From Desulfocurvibacter africanus subsp. africanus DSM 2603 (lineage in GTDB: Bacteria; Desulfobacterota; Desulfovibrionia; Desulfovibrionales; Desulfovibrionaceae), in the NCBI RefSeq assembly GCF_000422545.1, contig NZ_AULZ01000002.1:351699-415698 (forward strand): a DNA stretch of 64,000 bases, read 5' to 3'. Shown piece after piece: positions 1 to 7,987 of this stretch. Position 1 is the first letter of the stretch; the number at the start of each line of letters is the position of its first letter. The notes below the pieces were generated by a model. It worked only from the letters and a program-made list of their open reading frames with translations, did not search any database and was not told where the DNA came from. The translations under genes and the position numbers were made by a program.

Positions 1-269
1 TCATCGCGGCAATCAGCCTCGCGCGCATCAAGCGTGCTGAAATTCAGGAAAGGATATTTGACCGGCTTCTTGAGCTTGTAGACCTCGCGGTCCGTGAGGA
101 AGACCAAGGCCATATGGGTCTCCACCACGCTGACCCCCACGGGGCGTGGGTCATAAGCGTCTGGAGAACGGAGGAAGCGGACTTTGCTGTCCAGGTCTAC
201 GCCGCATTCCGAACCCCTGGAAGCGCAACGGTGGTTCTGGACCTTGTTATTGTGAGCGGCCTTGGCCAT
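1..269 (-). CDS. N-terminal part of an APH-like/AAA bifunctional protein (runs off left edge)
   Basis: Read on the minus strand, an open frame starts at an ATG (267-269) and stays open to the window edge, giving about 89 residues. It contains FLRSPDAY, then ETHMALVFLTDREVYKLKKP and FLNFSTLDAREADC. This pattern (ETHxxxVFLTxxxxYKxKKPV...FxDFSTL) is how I recall the N-terminal phosphotransferase-like domain of the large aminoglycoside-phosphotransferase/AAA-ATPase fusion family; catalytic residues would lie beyond the edge. The first 30 residues look unlike the family and the ribosome site is weak, so the true start could differ. Family assignment is from memory of the motif. The gene belongs to the flank outside the tRNA-borne island. 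Confidence 0.6.
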   Translation of the reverse strand, partial: MAKAAHNNKVQNHRCASRGSECGVDLDSKVRFLRSPDAYDPRPVGVSVVETHMALVFLTDREVYKLKKPVKYPFLNFSTLDAREADCRD

Positions 270-516
270 TTTGCATCCGTTGAAGCTGCATCCGCGCCGG
301 CGACTCCACGCGTGTGCGTTCATCCACCTGAACACAGGAGCGCTTCCCATACTTGCTCGGAACACTGATTTTCAAGTCAGTCCGCATGCGGAACCGCCTC
401 GCCTTCGAAATAGCGCATGACCAGCCAAGGCACGCCTTGGCAGCTTCTCCTGAAGCTCCTGACACCCTTGAGCATAGGCGATTTGTCCTGAGTGTAAACC
501 TGCCAATTTAGGAACA

Positions 517-551
517 AGAAAAAGGGCCTATGGTTTTCACCGTAGGCCCTT
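517..551 (-). terminator. Intrinsic terminator of the tRNA-Phe locus
   Basis: On the minus strand AAGGGCCTACGG, a short loop and a near-perfect complement (one mismatch) are followed by a U-rich tract. It lies just downstream of the tRNA 3' end at 561, as expected for the original tRNA transcription unit. Confidence 0.75.
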
Positions 552-560
552 GAATTCTTG

Positions 561-610
561 TGGTGCCGCGACACAGATTTGAACTGCGGACACGGGGATT
601 TTCAGTCCCT
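561..610 (-). other. Attachment site: 3' half of tRNA-Phe (GAA)
   Basis: On the minus strand this reads as the 3' half of a tRNA: anticodon stem-loop with loop CTGAAAA (anticodon GAA, Phe), variable loop, T-arm with TTCAAAT, acceptor end GCGGCACCA. The 5' half is absent: right of 610 the sequence no longer resembles a tRNA. A 3' tRNA fragment next to a tyrosine integrase (starts 786) is the direct-repeat scar left by integration into a tRNA gene. The geometry predicts an intact tRNA-Phe on the minus strand at the far (right) end of the island. I did not find one in this window. Confidence 0.8.
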
Positions 611-785
611 CAAAATGAACCTTCCCGCGTCATCCCTAAGATGCCCGATTTGGCTAAATTTTCCTTGCTACAAGCCACTTTCTGGCCTACTCATGTCTCC
701 CGAACCGTCACGAATTTACCCATCCTTTCCCTCAAAAAGTGGGGACAGGGTGGGGACAAAAATCGGTGCCGCTGGAGGCTTCTTC

Positions 786-2027
786 ATGGCGAAGTGGATT
801 ACCTCGACCAAGTTCAAGGGATTGCGTTGGCGACTACACCCCACACGCAAGCATGGCGTGCAGCCGGATAAATATTTCACCCTGCGCTATCAGAAAGGAG
901 GTGTGCGTGAGGAGGAGGGGTTAGGATGGGCTTCGGAAGGCTGGACCGAGGCCAGGGCCGGCTTGGTACTGGAACGCCTCAGGGCTGGGGCACGTACGGG
1001 CGAGGGATTTGCCCGCCTTGCGGATCAACGTGCTGCTGCCGAAGCTAAGCGTGAGGAAGAGGAGCGCAACAAGGTTCTCCAGGAGCGTGAGCGGGTTACC
1101 GTCAAGGAGTGGTTCGAGAGTGACTTCCTGCCTTCGTCCGGCGACACGATCAAGGCCGAGTCGCACCGCAAGCAACAGGAGCACTTTACCAACTGGATTG
1201 AGCCCTGCCTTGGCCGCCTACCCATGAAGGATGTCAAACCCTTCCATCTAGAGGGGCTGCGTTCCTCCATGTTGAAGAAAGGTAAAAAGCCGCGCACGGT
1301 CCAATATGTCATGGCGACCTTTCGTCGAGCTTGGAATGCCGCACAAATCGCCGGTCTGGTGTCGGGACTCAACCCCGTGAAAGGCGTGGCTTTGCCTCGC
1401 GTGGACAATGAGCGACGTCGCTACCTGTCTCGGGAAGAGGCCCGTCTTCTCCTTGATGAGCTTCTTCGTAGGAGTCCCACGACCTACGGACTGGCTTTGG
1501 TTTCCCTGCACACAGGCATGCGCTTCTCCGAGGTCGCCAGCCTGTCATGGGGCTGCGTAGATCTCGCCGGAGGGCGGCTGCACATCCTCCGGACCAAGGG
1601 CGGAAGGGATCGATCAGTTCCCATGACCATGGAACTGAAAACTTACTTATCTGGCTTGGAGCGAGGTGAGCCTTCGGATCTGCTCTTCAAGAGCAGTACC
1701 GGAGAGCGCATCGAGCAAGTGCCTTCCACATTCGCGCGAGCCTTGGAAGCTGTGGGTATTAATCGCGGGGTTACTGATCCAAAGATGCGCTTCAGCTTCC
1801 ACGGGTTGAGGCACACGGCTGCGTCTTGGCTCATAGAAGCGGGCTGCGACCTCTATACTTGCCAAAGACTCCTTGGGCACTCAACTCCGACAGTTACTAC
1901 CCGCTACGCCCACGTTTCGGATGGACAACTGGAAGCGGCGGTCAGGGCAATGGAAGCCAGGGGCCAAGAGAAGGACGAATCCCATGCGCAAGTGATTTCA
2001 TTCGCCACGAGGAAGGACAAAATTTGA
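786..2027 (+). CDS. int: Tyrosine-family site-specific integrase
   Basis: A 413-residue tyrosine recombinase. Residues about 1-110 form the arm-type DNA-binding and linker region (charged helix near 90-110), about 110-195 the SAM-like core-binding domain, and about 205-395 the catalytic domain. Visible catalytic residues: R246 (TGMRFSEVASLSW), a beta-hairpin lysine (TKGGRDR), H339-x-x-R342 (HGLRHT), H365 (LLGHS) and Y374 (TRYAHV). The ATG at 786 is chosen because the in-frame extension to 558 would overlap the tRNA attachment site. It probably catalyses integration and excision at the tRNA-Phe 3' end. Confidence 0.93.
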   Translation: MAKWITSTKFKGLRWRLHPTRKHGVQPDKYFTLRYQKGGVREEEGLGWASEGWTEARAGLVLERLRAGARTGEGFARLADQRAAAEAKREEEERNKVLQERERVTVKEWFESDFLPSSGDTIKAESHRKQQEHFTNWIEPCLGRLPMKDVKPFHLEGLRSSMLKKGKKPRTVQYVMATFRRAWNAAQIAGLVSGLNPVKGVALPRVDNERRRYLSREEARLLLDELLRRSPTTYGLALVSLHTGMRFSEVASLSWGCVDLAGGRLHILRTKGGRDRSVPMTMELKTYLSGLERGEPSDLLFKSSTGERIEQVPSTFARALEAVGINRGVTDPKMRFSFHGLRHTAASWLIEAGCDLYTCQRLLGHSTPTVTTRYAHVSDGQLEAAVRAMEARGQEKDESHAQVISFATRKDKI

Positions 2028-2135
2028 TCTAACGACAGCAATAGCGGCAGAATCACCCCCCTGGAATGCTTTGGTCTTGCAGCGGACTCGTTTGAGGACT
2101 ATATTTAGTCACGAACAAGCAAGCGAGGTTTTTCC

Positions 2136-2411
2136 ATGAAGTTTTCAAGTCAAATCAAGCCGATCAGCTACCTTAAGGCCCATGCCGCCGAGATAATTCG
2201 CGGCCTGCCGGAACAGGGTCAGCCACTTGTCATAACCCAGAATGGCGAGGCCAAGGCGGTGATCCAGGATGTCGCCAGCTACGAACAGACCCAAGAAACC
2301 TTGGCACTGCTCAAAATTCTTGCTCTTGGGAATCGTCAGATCGAGGAGGGTAAGGTCAGACCGGCTGGGGAAGTGATCCAGCGCCTGCGCGAGCGGGCAG
2401 GGCAGCGCTGA
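2136..2411 (+). CDS. Type II antitoxin, Phd/YefM family
   Basis: A 91-residue protein with the Phd/YefM N-terminal fold: KPISYLKAHAAEIIRGL, then PLVITQNGEAKAVIQDVASY, the usual strand that binds DNA as a dimer. The C-terminal part (about 60-91) would wrap the toxin. It precedes the toxin with an ATGA overlap (its stop at 2409-2411 shares the A of the toxin ATG), the normal antitoxin-first coupling. Such pairs normally repress their own promoter. Placed directly after the integrase, it probably helps keep the island in the population (inference). Confidence 0.88.
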   Translation: MKFSSQIKPISYLKAHAAEIIRGLPEQGQPLVITQNGEAKAVIQDVASYEQTQETLALLKILALGNRQIEEGKVRPAGEVIQRLRERAGQR

Positions 2412-2737
2412 TGGCTTTCGAGGTCCTGCTGACCGAGGATGCGGCCCGCGACCTGGAGGACCTTCACGGCTACATTTCCGCCCATGATTCGCCAGAGTCT
2501 GCCGAGTACGTCCTGGAGCAGATTGAAAAAGCCTCCCTCAGTCTGGCTCAGTTGCCGGAACGAGGCGCATATCCCAAAGAGCTTGCCTCCTTGGGTATCA
2601 AGCAGTACCGAGAGGTATTCTTCAAGCCGTACCGCATCATCTACCAAGTGCTGGGAGAGCGGGTATACGTCATGCTGATCGCTGACGGACGCAGGGACAT
2701 GCAAACATTGCTTCAGCGTCGACTCCTGGAGGGCTGA
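2411..2737 (+). CDS. Type II toxin, RelE/ParE superfamily
   Basis: A 108-residue RelE/ParE-fold protein: N-terminal strand EVLLTEDAARDLEDL, a helical hairpin (residues 20-50), and the C-terminal sheet with REVFFKPYRIIYQVLGERVY and the usual ending with DGRRD. ParE members poison gyrase and RelE members cleave ribosome-bound mRNA. Sequence alone does not settle which applies here, though the overall shape is closer to ParE. It is translationally coupled to the Phd-type antitoxin. Confidence 0.87.
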   Translation: MAFEVLLTEDAARDLEDLHGYISAHDSPESAEYVLEQIEKASLSLAQLPERGAYPKELASLGIKQYREVFFKPYRIIYQVLGERVYVMLIADGRRDMQTLLQRRLLEG

Positions 2738-2826
2738 CCAACGGTAACCCTAGAAAGCAAGCTCTTGCATGGGGTAAAGGAGCGAGAAGTTCCCCAAATC
2801 CCGATTTAGGATAAGAATTGCTAATG

Positions 2827-2865
2827 AAAGCGGGCAGCTTCCGATTTGGTAGTTGCCCGCTTTTG
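2827..2865 (+). terminator. Intrinsic terminator after the toxin-antitoxin pair
   Basis: AAGCGGGCA and TTGCCCGCTT form a stem of about ten pairs around an 18-nt loop, followed by TTTT. It lies 90 nt after the toxin stop and before the next gene, so it would end the toxin-antitoxin transcript. Confidence 0.6.
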
Positions 2866-2912
2866 ATGGTAAAACCAGCTCTCCTCCTAAGTTCCCAGAA
2901 CCTGAGGAGAAC

Positions 2913-3239
2913 ATGGAAGATATCCAAAAGGCCCTGGCAGAGCGCGTGCGCCAACTCAGAAAGCGAGCAAAATTCACGCAGGAGGCGTTGGCTGAGAGAG
3001 CAGAGCTGTCCATTCAGCACATAAGCGACTTGGAACGCGGGAGGGGAAATCCCACGCTTCAAAGTTTGGAGCGCTTGGCAACTGCGTTGGATGTAAGGCT
3101 TTGGGATTTAATCGAGGTTGGGGAATACGTCATGGGGGAAGAAGAACTTGAAGAAGAAGTTGTGTTGCTGTTTAGACGACTTGATAGAGCAAAGAAAATT
3201 GCAGCAGTTAGGGTGTTGAAGGCTGTTTTTGAGAAATAG
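2913..3239 (+). CDS. XRE-family transcriptional regulator
   Basis: A 108-residue DNA-binding protein. Residues about 5-62 form a Cro/CI-type helix-turn-helix (RVRQLRKRAKFTQEALAERA, then SIQHISDLERGRGNPTLQSL). The C-terminal 45 residues are acidic then basic (GEEELEEEVVLLF) and probably serve dimerisation. The start at 2913 is preceded by GAGGAG (2904-2909) at good spacing; the frame is open to 2853 but lacks a site there. It stands alone between the toxin-antitoxin pair and the IS remnant; it might regulate the integrase or the downstream defence operon (inference). Confidence 0.85.
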   Translation: MEDIQKALAERVRQLRKRAKFTQEALAERAELSIQHISDLERGRGNPTLQSLERLATALDVRLWDLIEVGEYVMGEEELEEEVVLLFRRLDRAKKIAAVRVLKAVFEK

Positions 3240-3301
3240 TAATACTGATCACTTCTGAAATTCTCCGAAGATAGATCTTTTATATGGTAATTTCTGACTG
3301 G

Positions 3302-3600
3302 AGTTGCCCCCCCGCTAAACCGGACACTCAGCGGTTTTCAAAGAGAGGATGAATTTTCTAGGCGGATTTCATCCGCAGGCCCTTGTGGGGATGTTCCTCG
3401 TTGTAGTCCTCAAACCAGTCCGCAAGCTGAGCAAGGACGATTCTCGCGTCCGGGCGGTCAAGGACGTACAAGTAATCGCGTTTGAAGGTTTTCACGAACG
3501 CCTCGGCCATGCCGTTGCTTTGCGGGCTGCGGACAGGAGTAAACCGACAGACCATACCAGGAGATATCATATGTCGGGTTCGTCGCATTTTCAAAGCGAT
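3302..3600 (-). mobile_element. Truncated IS3-family element (transposase C-terminus plus one end)
   Basis: On the minus strand, 3358-3594 encodes the last about 75 residues of an IS3-type DDE transposase: TPVRSPQSNGMAEAFVKTFK holds the final catalytic glutamate region, followed by DWFEDYNEEHPHKGL near the C-terminus. The part of the integrase core that carries the first two acidic residues is missing beyond about 3600. The sequence around 3308-3333, with CCGGACACTCAG, resembles the terminal inverted repeat of this family. Only one end and the 3' end of the gene survive, so the element is dead. No second copy is in the window. Confidence 0.8.
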
Positions 3601-3833
3601 GATTGTCCTTTGTGTCTTCTGTTTAACCGCCCCTGAAGAGGGGTAATTGCTGCATTAACAGCTTGTAATCAAAGAGATTTAGGTATATCAGTTGTGCGAA
3701 TAGTAAATGCACTTTAAATTTCGGTTCATTTTGAGCTTAAACAAATATCCAGATACATTGCCAGAATAGATTGAAACGAAAATAATTGTCCGGCTGCCCT
3801 TGATCATTAAGCGAAGCTTTGGAGTGACTATAC

Positions 3834-5948
3834 ATGGCGCAACTAGAACATATAGAGGCAATCGAAAAGAGGCTGTGGACCGCCGCCGACACCATGCGGG
3901 CCAACTCGAACTACGCCAGCAACGAATACTTTCTGCCCGTCATGGGCCTCATCTTTCTTCGACATGCCTACAGCCGGTTCTTGATGGTGAAAGATGAGAT
4001 CGTGGCGAACCTGCCCTCTCGTGGCGGCAAAACCAGGCCGCTGACCAAGGAAGACTTCTCGCAAAAGAGCTCCATCTTCCTCCAGCCCAAGGCGCAGTTC
4101 GACACTTTGGTGGCGCTCACGGACAGCGACGACAGGGCCAAGGCCATCATCGAGGCCATGGAATCCATCGAATCCGACTACGAGAGCCTGCGCGGCGTCC
4201 TGCCCAAGAACGAATATCAGGAGTTGGACAACAAGGTCCTGGGGCAGTTGCTGAGGACCTTGAACCCGGATGAGTTAAAGCGGGTGAAGGGCGATGTCTT
4301 TGGCCGAATCTACGAATATTTCCTGACACAGTTCGCCGACCAGAAGGCGCACGACGGCGGTGAATTCTTCACGCCCATTTCCCTTGTGTCCTTGATCGCC
4401 AACATTCTGGAGCCTAGCCACGGCACCGTCCTGGATCCCGCCTGCGGCTCCGGGGGCATGTTCGTGCAAAGCGCCCGCGTGGTTGAGCGGCAGCACCAGA
4501 ACCCCAACGAGAGACTGACCTTCCGGGGCCTGGAAAAGAACGCCACCACCATCAGGCTGGCCAAGATGAACTTGGCTGTGCATGGCCTGGAAGGCGACAT
4601 CCAGAAGGCCATCACCTACTACGAAGACCCGCACGAACTGCTCGGCAAGACCGAGTACGTCATGGCCAACCCGCCTTTCAACGTGGATGAGATAGACGCG
4701 GAAAAGGTCAAAATCGATCCAAGGATTCCGTTCGGCCTGCCGGGAGTGAACAAGAAGGGCAAGGTCTCCAACGGCAACTATATCTGGATCAGCTATTTCT
4801 ACAGCTACCTGAACGAGACCGGACGCGCTGGCTTTGTCATGTCCTCCCAGGCCTCCAGTGCTGGCCGGGATGAAGCCAAGGTCCGCCAGAAGCTCGTGGA
4901 GACCGGCGATGTGGACGCCATGGTCGCGATCCGCTCGAACTTTTTCTACACACGCACCGTGCCGTGCGAACTGTGGTTCCTGAACCGCGCCAAGCCGGAA
5001 GAGCACAAGGACAAGGTGCTCATGATCGACGCGCGGAACATCTATCGCAAGGTCACGCGCAAGATTTACGACTTCAGCCCCGAGCAGGAGCAGAACATCC
5101 TGGCCATTGTCTGGCTCTATCGAGGGCAGGAAGAGAAATACCTCGATTTGGTCGCCGGGTATTGCCAGCGGCTACTTGGCGAGGCCGAAGGCTGCTTCAC
5201 CGGTCAGGGAGAGAATGGCGATTCCATAGAACCTCTTCCCGAATTTACAGCGTCCCTGGATGCGCTCCTTGCCGCCATTAAGCCCTTTGTGAAGACACTT
5301 GCTGCGGACGCCGCCCATGCTGAACCGCTCAAGGAATACGAGACCGCATTGGCGGCCTTCCGTGACGATGTGAACGGCTTCAAAGCCGCCATCGACGAAC
5401 AAGTGGAAGCATGGAAGACTCAGGACACCAGCAATGGCAAGTTGAAGCAGGCCGTTGAGCGCCTTGCGCCGATGGCCGAAACAAGCCGGGATTTGGTCAA
5501 GCAGACAGACCTGCTCTACAAGCTGGCCTGCCGCCTCATCGAGACCTGTGAAACCGAATGCGCGGCCCGTGACAATGACGCCTGGGCCAGCCGGGAGATC
5601 ACCCGCGCCCGCAAAGCGGCGGATCAGGCGCGGCAACTGGCCGTGGAACAACTCAAGCTGGTTCGCTACTTCCACCGGCATGCGCGCTGGCTGACCGAAC
5701 GTTTCCCTGAAGCAAAACTCCGAGATGTGGAGGGATTGGTCAAGCTCGTGGACCGCGCCGAGATCAAGGCCAACGACTGGAGTCTGACGCCGGGACGGTA
5801 TGTCGGCGTGGCCCCGGCAGAGGTGGACGAGGATTTCGATTTTGAAGAAGCCCTCCGGGACATCCATGTGGAGCTGGAGGATTTGAACGCCGAGGCCGCA
5901 CAACTCGCAGCGACCATCAAGAAGAATTTTGAGGAGCTAGGAGTATGA
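3834..5948 (+). CDS. hsdM: Type I restriction-modification methyltransferase subunit HsdM
   Basis: A 704-residue N6-adenine methyltransferase subunit. Residues about 5-120 form the HsdM N-terminal helical domain, about 150-420 the methylase domain with SAM motif I at D201 (DPACGSGGMF) and catalytic motif IV at N279 (NPPF). With HsdS it methylates the target site; with HsdR it forms the restriction complex. At 704 residues it exceeds the 529 of EcoKI HsdM. The extra part (about 440-704) is helical and charged, ending in the LTPGRYVG stretch and a terminal coiled coil. It is the first gene of the defence operon; the hsdS start overlaps its stop by 4 nt. About 230 nt of A/T-rich promoter region precedes it. 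Confidence 0.95.
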   Translation: MAQLEHIEAIEKRLWTAADTMRANSNYASNEYFLPVMGLIFLRHAYSRFLMVKDEIVANLPSRGGKTRPLTKEDFSQKSSIFLQPKAQFDTLVALTDSDDRAKAIIEAMESIESDYESLRGVLPKNEYQELDNKVLGQLLRTLNPDELKRVKGDVFGRIYEYFLTQFADQKAHDGGEFFTPISLVSLIANILEPSHGTVLDPACGSGGMFVQSARVVERQHQNPNERLTFRGLEKNATTIRLAKMNLAVHGLEGDIQKAITYYEDPHELLGKTEYVMANPPFNVDEIDAEKVKIDPRIPFGLPGVNKKGKVSNGNYIWISYFYSYLNETGRAGFVMSSQASSAGRDEAKVRQKLVETGDVDAMVAIRSNFFYTRTVPCELWFLNRAKPEEHKDKVLMIDARNIYRKVTRKIYDFSPEQEQNILAIVWLYRGQEEKYLDLVAGYCQRLLGEAEGCFTGQGENGDSIEPLPEFTASLDALLAAIKPFVKTLAADAAHAEPLKEYETALAAFRDDVNGFKAAIDEQVEAWKTQDTSNGKLKQAVERLAPMAETSRDLVKQTDLLYKLACRLIETCETECAARDNDAWASREITRARKAADQARQLAVEQLKLVRYFHRHARWLTERFPEAKLRDVEGLVKLVDRAEIKANDWSLTPGRYVGVAPAEVDEDFDFEEALRDIHVELEDLNAEAAQLAATIKKNFEELGV

Positions 5949-7087
5949 GTTGGACAACTGTACAGCTAGGAGACTTTATAACCCTCAAAAGAGGGTATGA
6001 TCTCCCAGAGAGATCAAGAGTAGCTGGAAGTATTCCAATTGTATCTTCTTCTGGAATTACCGGAACACACAATGAAGCAAAAGTTGATGGCCCTGGAGTT
6101 GTAACAGGACGATACGGCACACTTGGTGAGGTGTTTTACATTGATGAGCCGTTCTGGCCGCTGAACACAGCATTATACGTTCAAGATTTCAAAGGAAATC
6201 AGCGTCGCTTTGTGAGCTATTTCTTGAAGTCTATTTTAGGTGGAACACAGAGCGACAAAGCCGCTGTACCCGGTGTCAATCGAAATGATTTACACGCCCG
6301 TAAGGTACTCGTTACAAAAGATTTACAAGAGCAAGCAACTATTTCCTCCATTCTTGCCTCCTACGACGACCTCATCGAAAACAACCGCCGCCGCATCCAG
6401 TTGCTCGAAGAGTCGGCGCGGCTACTCTACAAGGAATGGTTCGTGCGGCTTCGCTTCCCCGGTCATGAGCACGTCAATGTTGTGGATGGCGTGCCGGAGG
6501 GGTGGGAGAAGAAAGAGCTAGGAAGTATATGTACGCTGAGAGCTGGCGGCTCCTTCAAGACGAAATATCAAGGAAATGACGAAGGAGATCTTCCATTCAT
6601 CAAAGTTCGGGACATGAATGGTGCTGGAAATTCTGTACATATAACCGGCGCTGACAACTGGGTTACAAACGATGAATGCTATGCATTCAAAGGAAAGCCT
6701 TTTCCTGTCGGCACGATAGTGTTTGCAAAAATTGGGGAAGCGCTCAGGAAGAATAGAATCCGAGCACTCTCTCGCGACACTCTGATTGACAACAACATGA
6801 TGGGGGCGATCCCAAAGGACAAGATTTCAACATCGTTTTTGTACATCCTTCTATCATCTTATGATTTCAATAGTAATGCAAGCGGTGCTGCTGTTCCTTT
6901 CCTATCAGCTAAAGTGCTTGCAGCAGAACGATTTCTAGTGCCTAAGAAGTCCATCAGGCTACAGTTTGACGATTTTGTTTCCCCAGTCTTTCAACAAATC
7001 TTGGACCTCCAGCTCCAATCAGTTGAAGCAGCCAAAGCCCGTGACCTCCTTCTTCCCCGGCTCATGAATGGCGAGGTGGCGGTATGA
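5945..7087 (+). CDS. hsdS: Type I restriction-modification specificity subunit HsdS
   Basis: A 380-residue specificity subunit with two target-recognition domains (about 1-120 and 185-320), each followed by a conserved helical spacer. The first spacer has QEQATISSILASYDDLIENN and RRIQLLEESARLLYKEWFV; the second ends LPRLMNGEV. It sets the bipartite DNA site recognised by the methylase and nuclease. The recognition-domain DNA is visibly A/T-richer than hsdM, as is usual for these exchanged domains. Overlaps of 4 nt with hsdM and with the following gene indicate translational coupling. Confidence 0.94.
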   Translation: MSWTTVQLGDFITLKRGYDLPERSRVAGSIPIVSSSGITGTHNEAKVDGPGVVTGRYGTLGEVFYIDEPFWPLNTALYVQDFKGNQRRFVSYFLKSILGGTQSDKAAVPGVNRNDLHARKVLVTKDLQEQATISSILASYDDLIENNRRRIQLLEESARLLYKEWFVRLRFPGHEHVNVVDGVPEGWEKKELGSICTLRAGGSFKTKYQGNDEGDLPFIKVRDMNGAGNSVHITGADNWVTNDECYAFKGKPFPVGTIVFAKIGEALRKNRIRALSRDTLIDNNMMGAIPKDKISTSFLYILLSSYDFNSNASGAAVPFLSAKVLAAERFLVPKKSIRLQFDDFVSPVFQQILDLQLQSVEAAKARDLLLPRLMNGEVAV

Positions 7088-7917
7088 GCAGCCTGAAGGT
7101 GATCGAGAAAAGGGTCTTTGAAGACCTCTTCGGCATGGCGAGCGGCTATGTCCTTGATTTCTCGAACAACACCTTTGCGGACTTCTTCCGTGATACCGCC
7201 AAGATCGACATCTACGCAGATAAATACGCTTTCAACGGTGACTCCAAGGCCAAACGTTTACGGGCATTTTGGGAGACTGAGCCGGACGCATTGGTCGGCA
7301 AGGTTCTAAACGGATTGTTGGAGATATGGCGGTACACTACCTCAAACACTGAGAAGGCAGCTGACTCACCGCAATACAAACGTGCGATGGATATTGTTGC
7401 CCGGCTGTCCGGTAAACAAGTAGAACAAGTGCCCACGGAGCAGGAATTCCTGCATCAACAATATCAGAACATCTCGATCAAAAATCTGTCCATAGACCCG
7501 AACTTGATACCGGTGCTTGAGAGCCGCCTGACCGAGGCGCAACACTGCCTGAAAGCCGCGCCACTCGCGACCATTTTTCTATGCGGGAGCATCTTGGAAG
7601 GCATCCTGCTGGGTGTCGCTTTGCAAAGGCCAAAGGAATTCAATCAAGCTACCAGCGCACCAAAGGACAAAAACAAAAACAACACGGTCAAGCAATTCCA
7701 CGAATGGTCACTGGCGCAGTTTATCGAAGTCGCCTACGGGCTGAAGCTTCTGAAACTAGACGTTAAAAAGTTCAGCCACGAGTTGCGGGATTTCCGCAAT
7801 TACATCCACCCTTACCAACAACTCGCATCAAAATTCGAACCCGATAAGCATACGGCTGAAATCTGCCTGCAAGTTCTGAAAGCGGCCATCGCCGATTTGT
7901 CAGGAGGCCGGAAATGA
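7084..7917 (+). CDS. Abi-C-like protein coupled to hsdS (abortive infection C-terminal domain)
   Basis: A 277-residue protein. The C-terminal 140 residues (EAQHCLKAAPLATIFLCGSI, a central basic loop, then FSHELRDFRNYIHPYQQLAS) match the abortive-infection C-terminal/HEPN-like helical domain found in AbiA/AbiC-type defence proteins. R-x-x-x-N-x-x-H in the RDFRNYIH segment resembles the RNase motif of HEPN domains. The N-terminal 130 residues are not recognised. Its ATG overlaps the hsdS stop by 4 nt, so it is made together with the specificity subunit. It could be an RNase released when restriction fails; this role is inference. Confidence 0.7.
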   Translation: MSSLKVIEKRVFEDLFGMASGYVLDFSNNTFADFFRDTAKIDIYADKYAFNGDSKAKRLRAFWETEPDALVGKVLNGLLEIWRYTTSNTEKAADSPQYKRAMDIVARLSGKQVEQVPTEQEFLHQQYQNISIKNLSIDPNLIPVLESRLTEAQHCLKAAPLATIFLCGSILEGILLGVALQRPKEFNQATSAPKDKNKNNTVKQFHEWSLAQFIEVAYGLKLLKLDVKKFSHELRDFRNYIHPYQQLASKFEPDKHTAEICLQVLKAAIADLSGGRK

Positions 7918-7987
7918 TAGCAATTTTACAAGGGACGGCGAATATATCAGTACGCCCGCAGGGAAACCCTGGCTGGGAGGTTGATCA

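Noticed and set aside
3629..3643. CCCCT/AGGGG hairpin near the IS remnant
   Set aside because: Only five pairs; too weak to call a terminator or recombination site.
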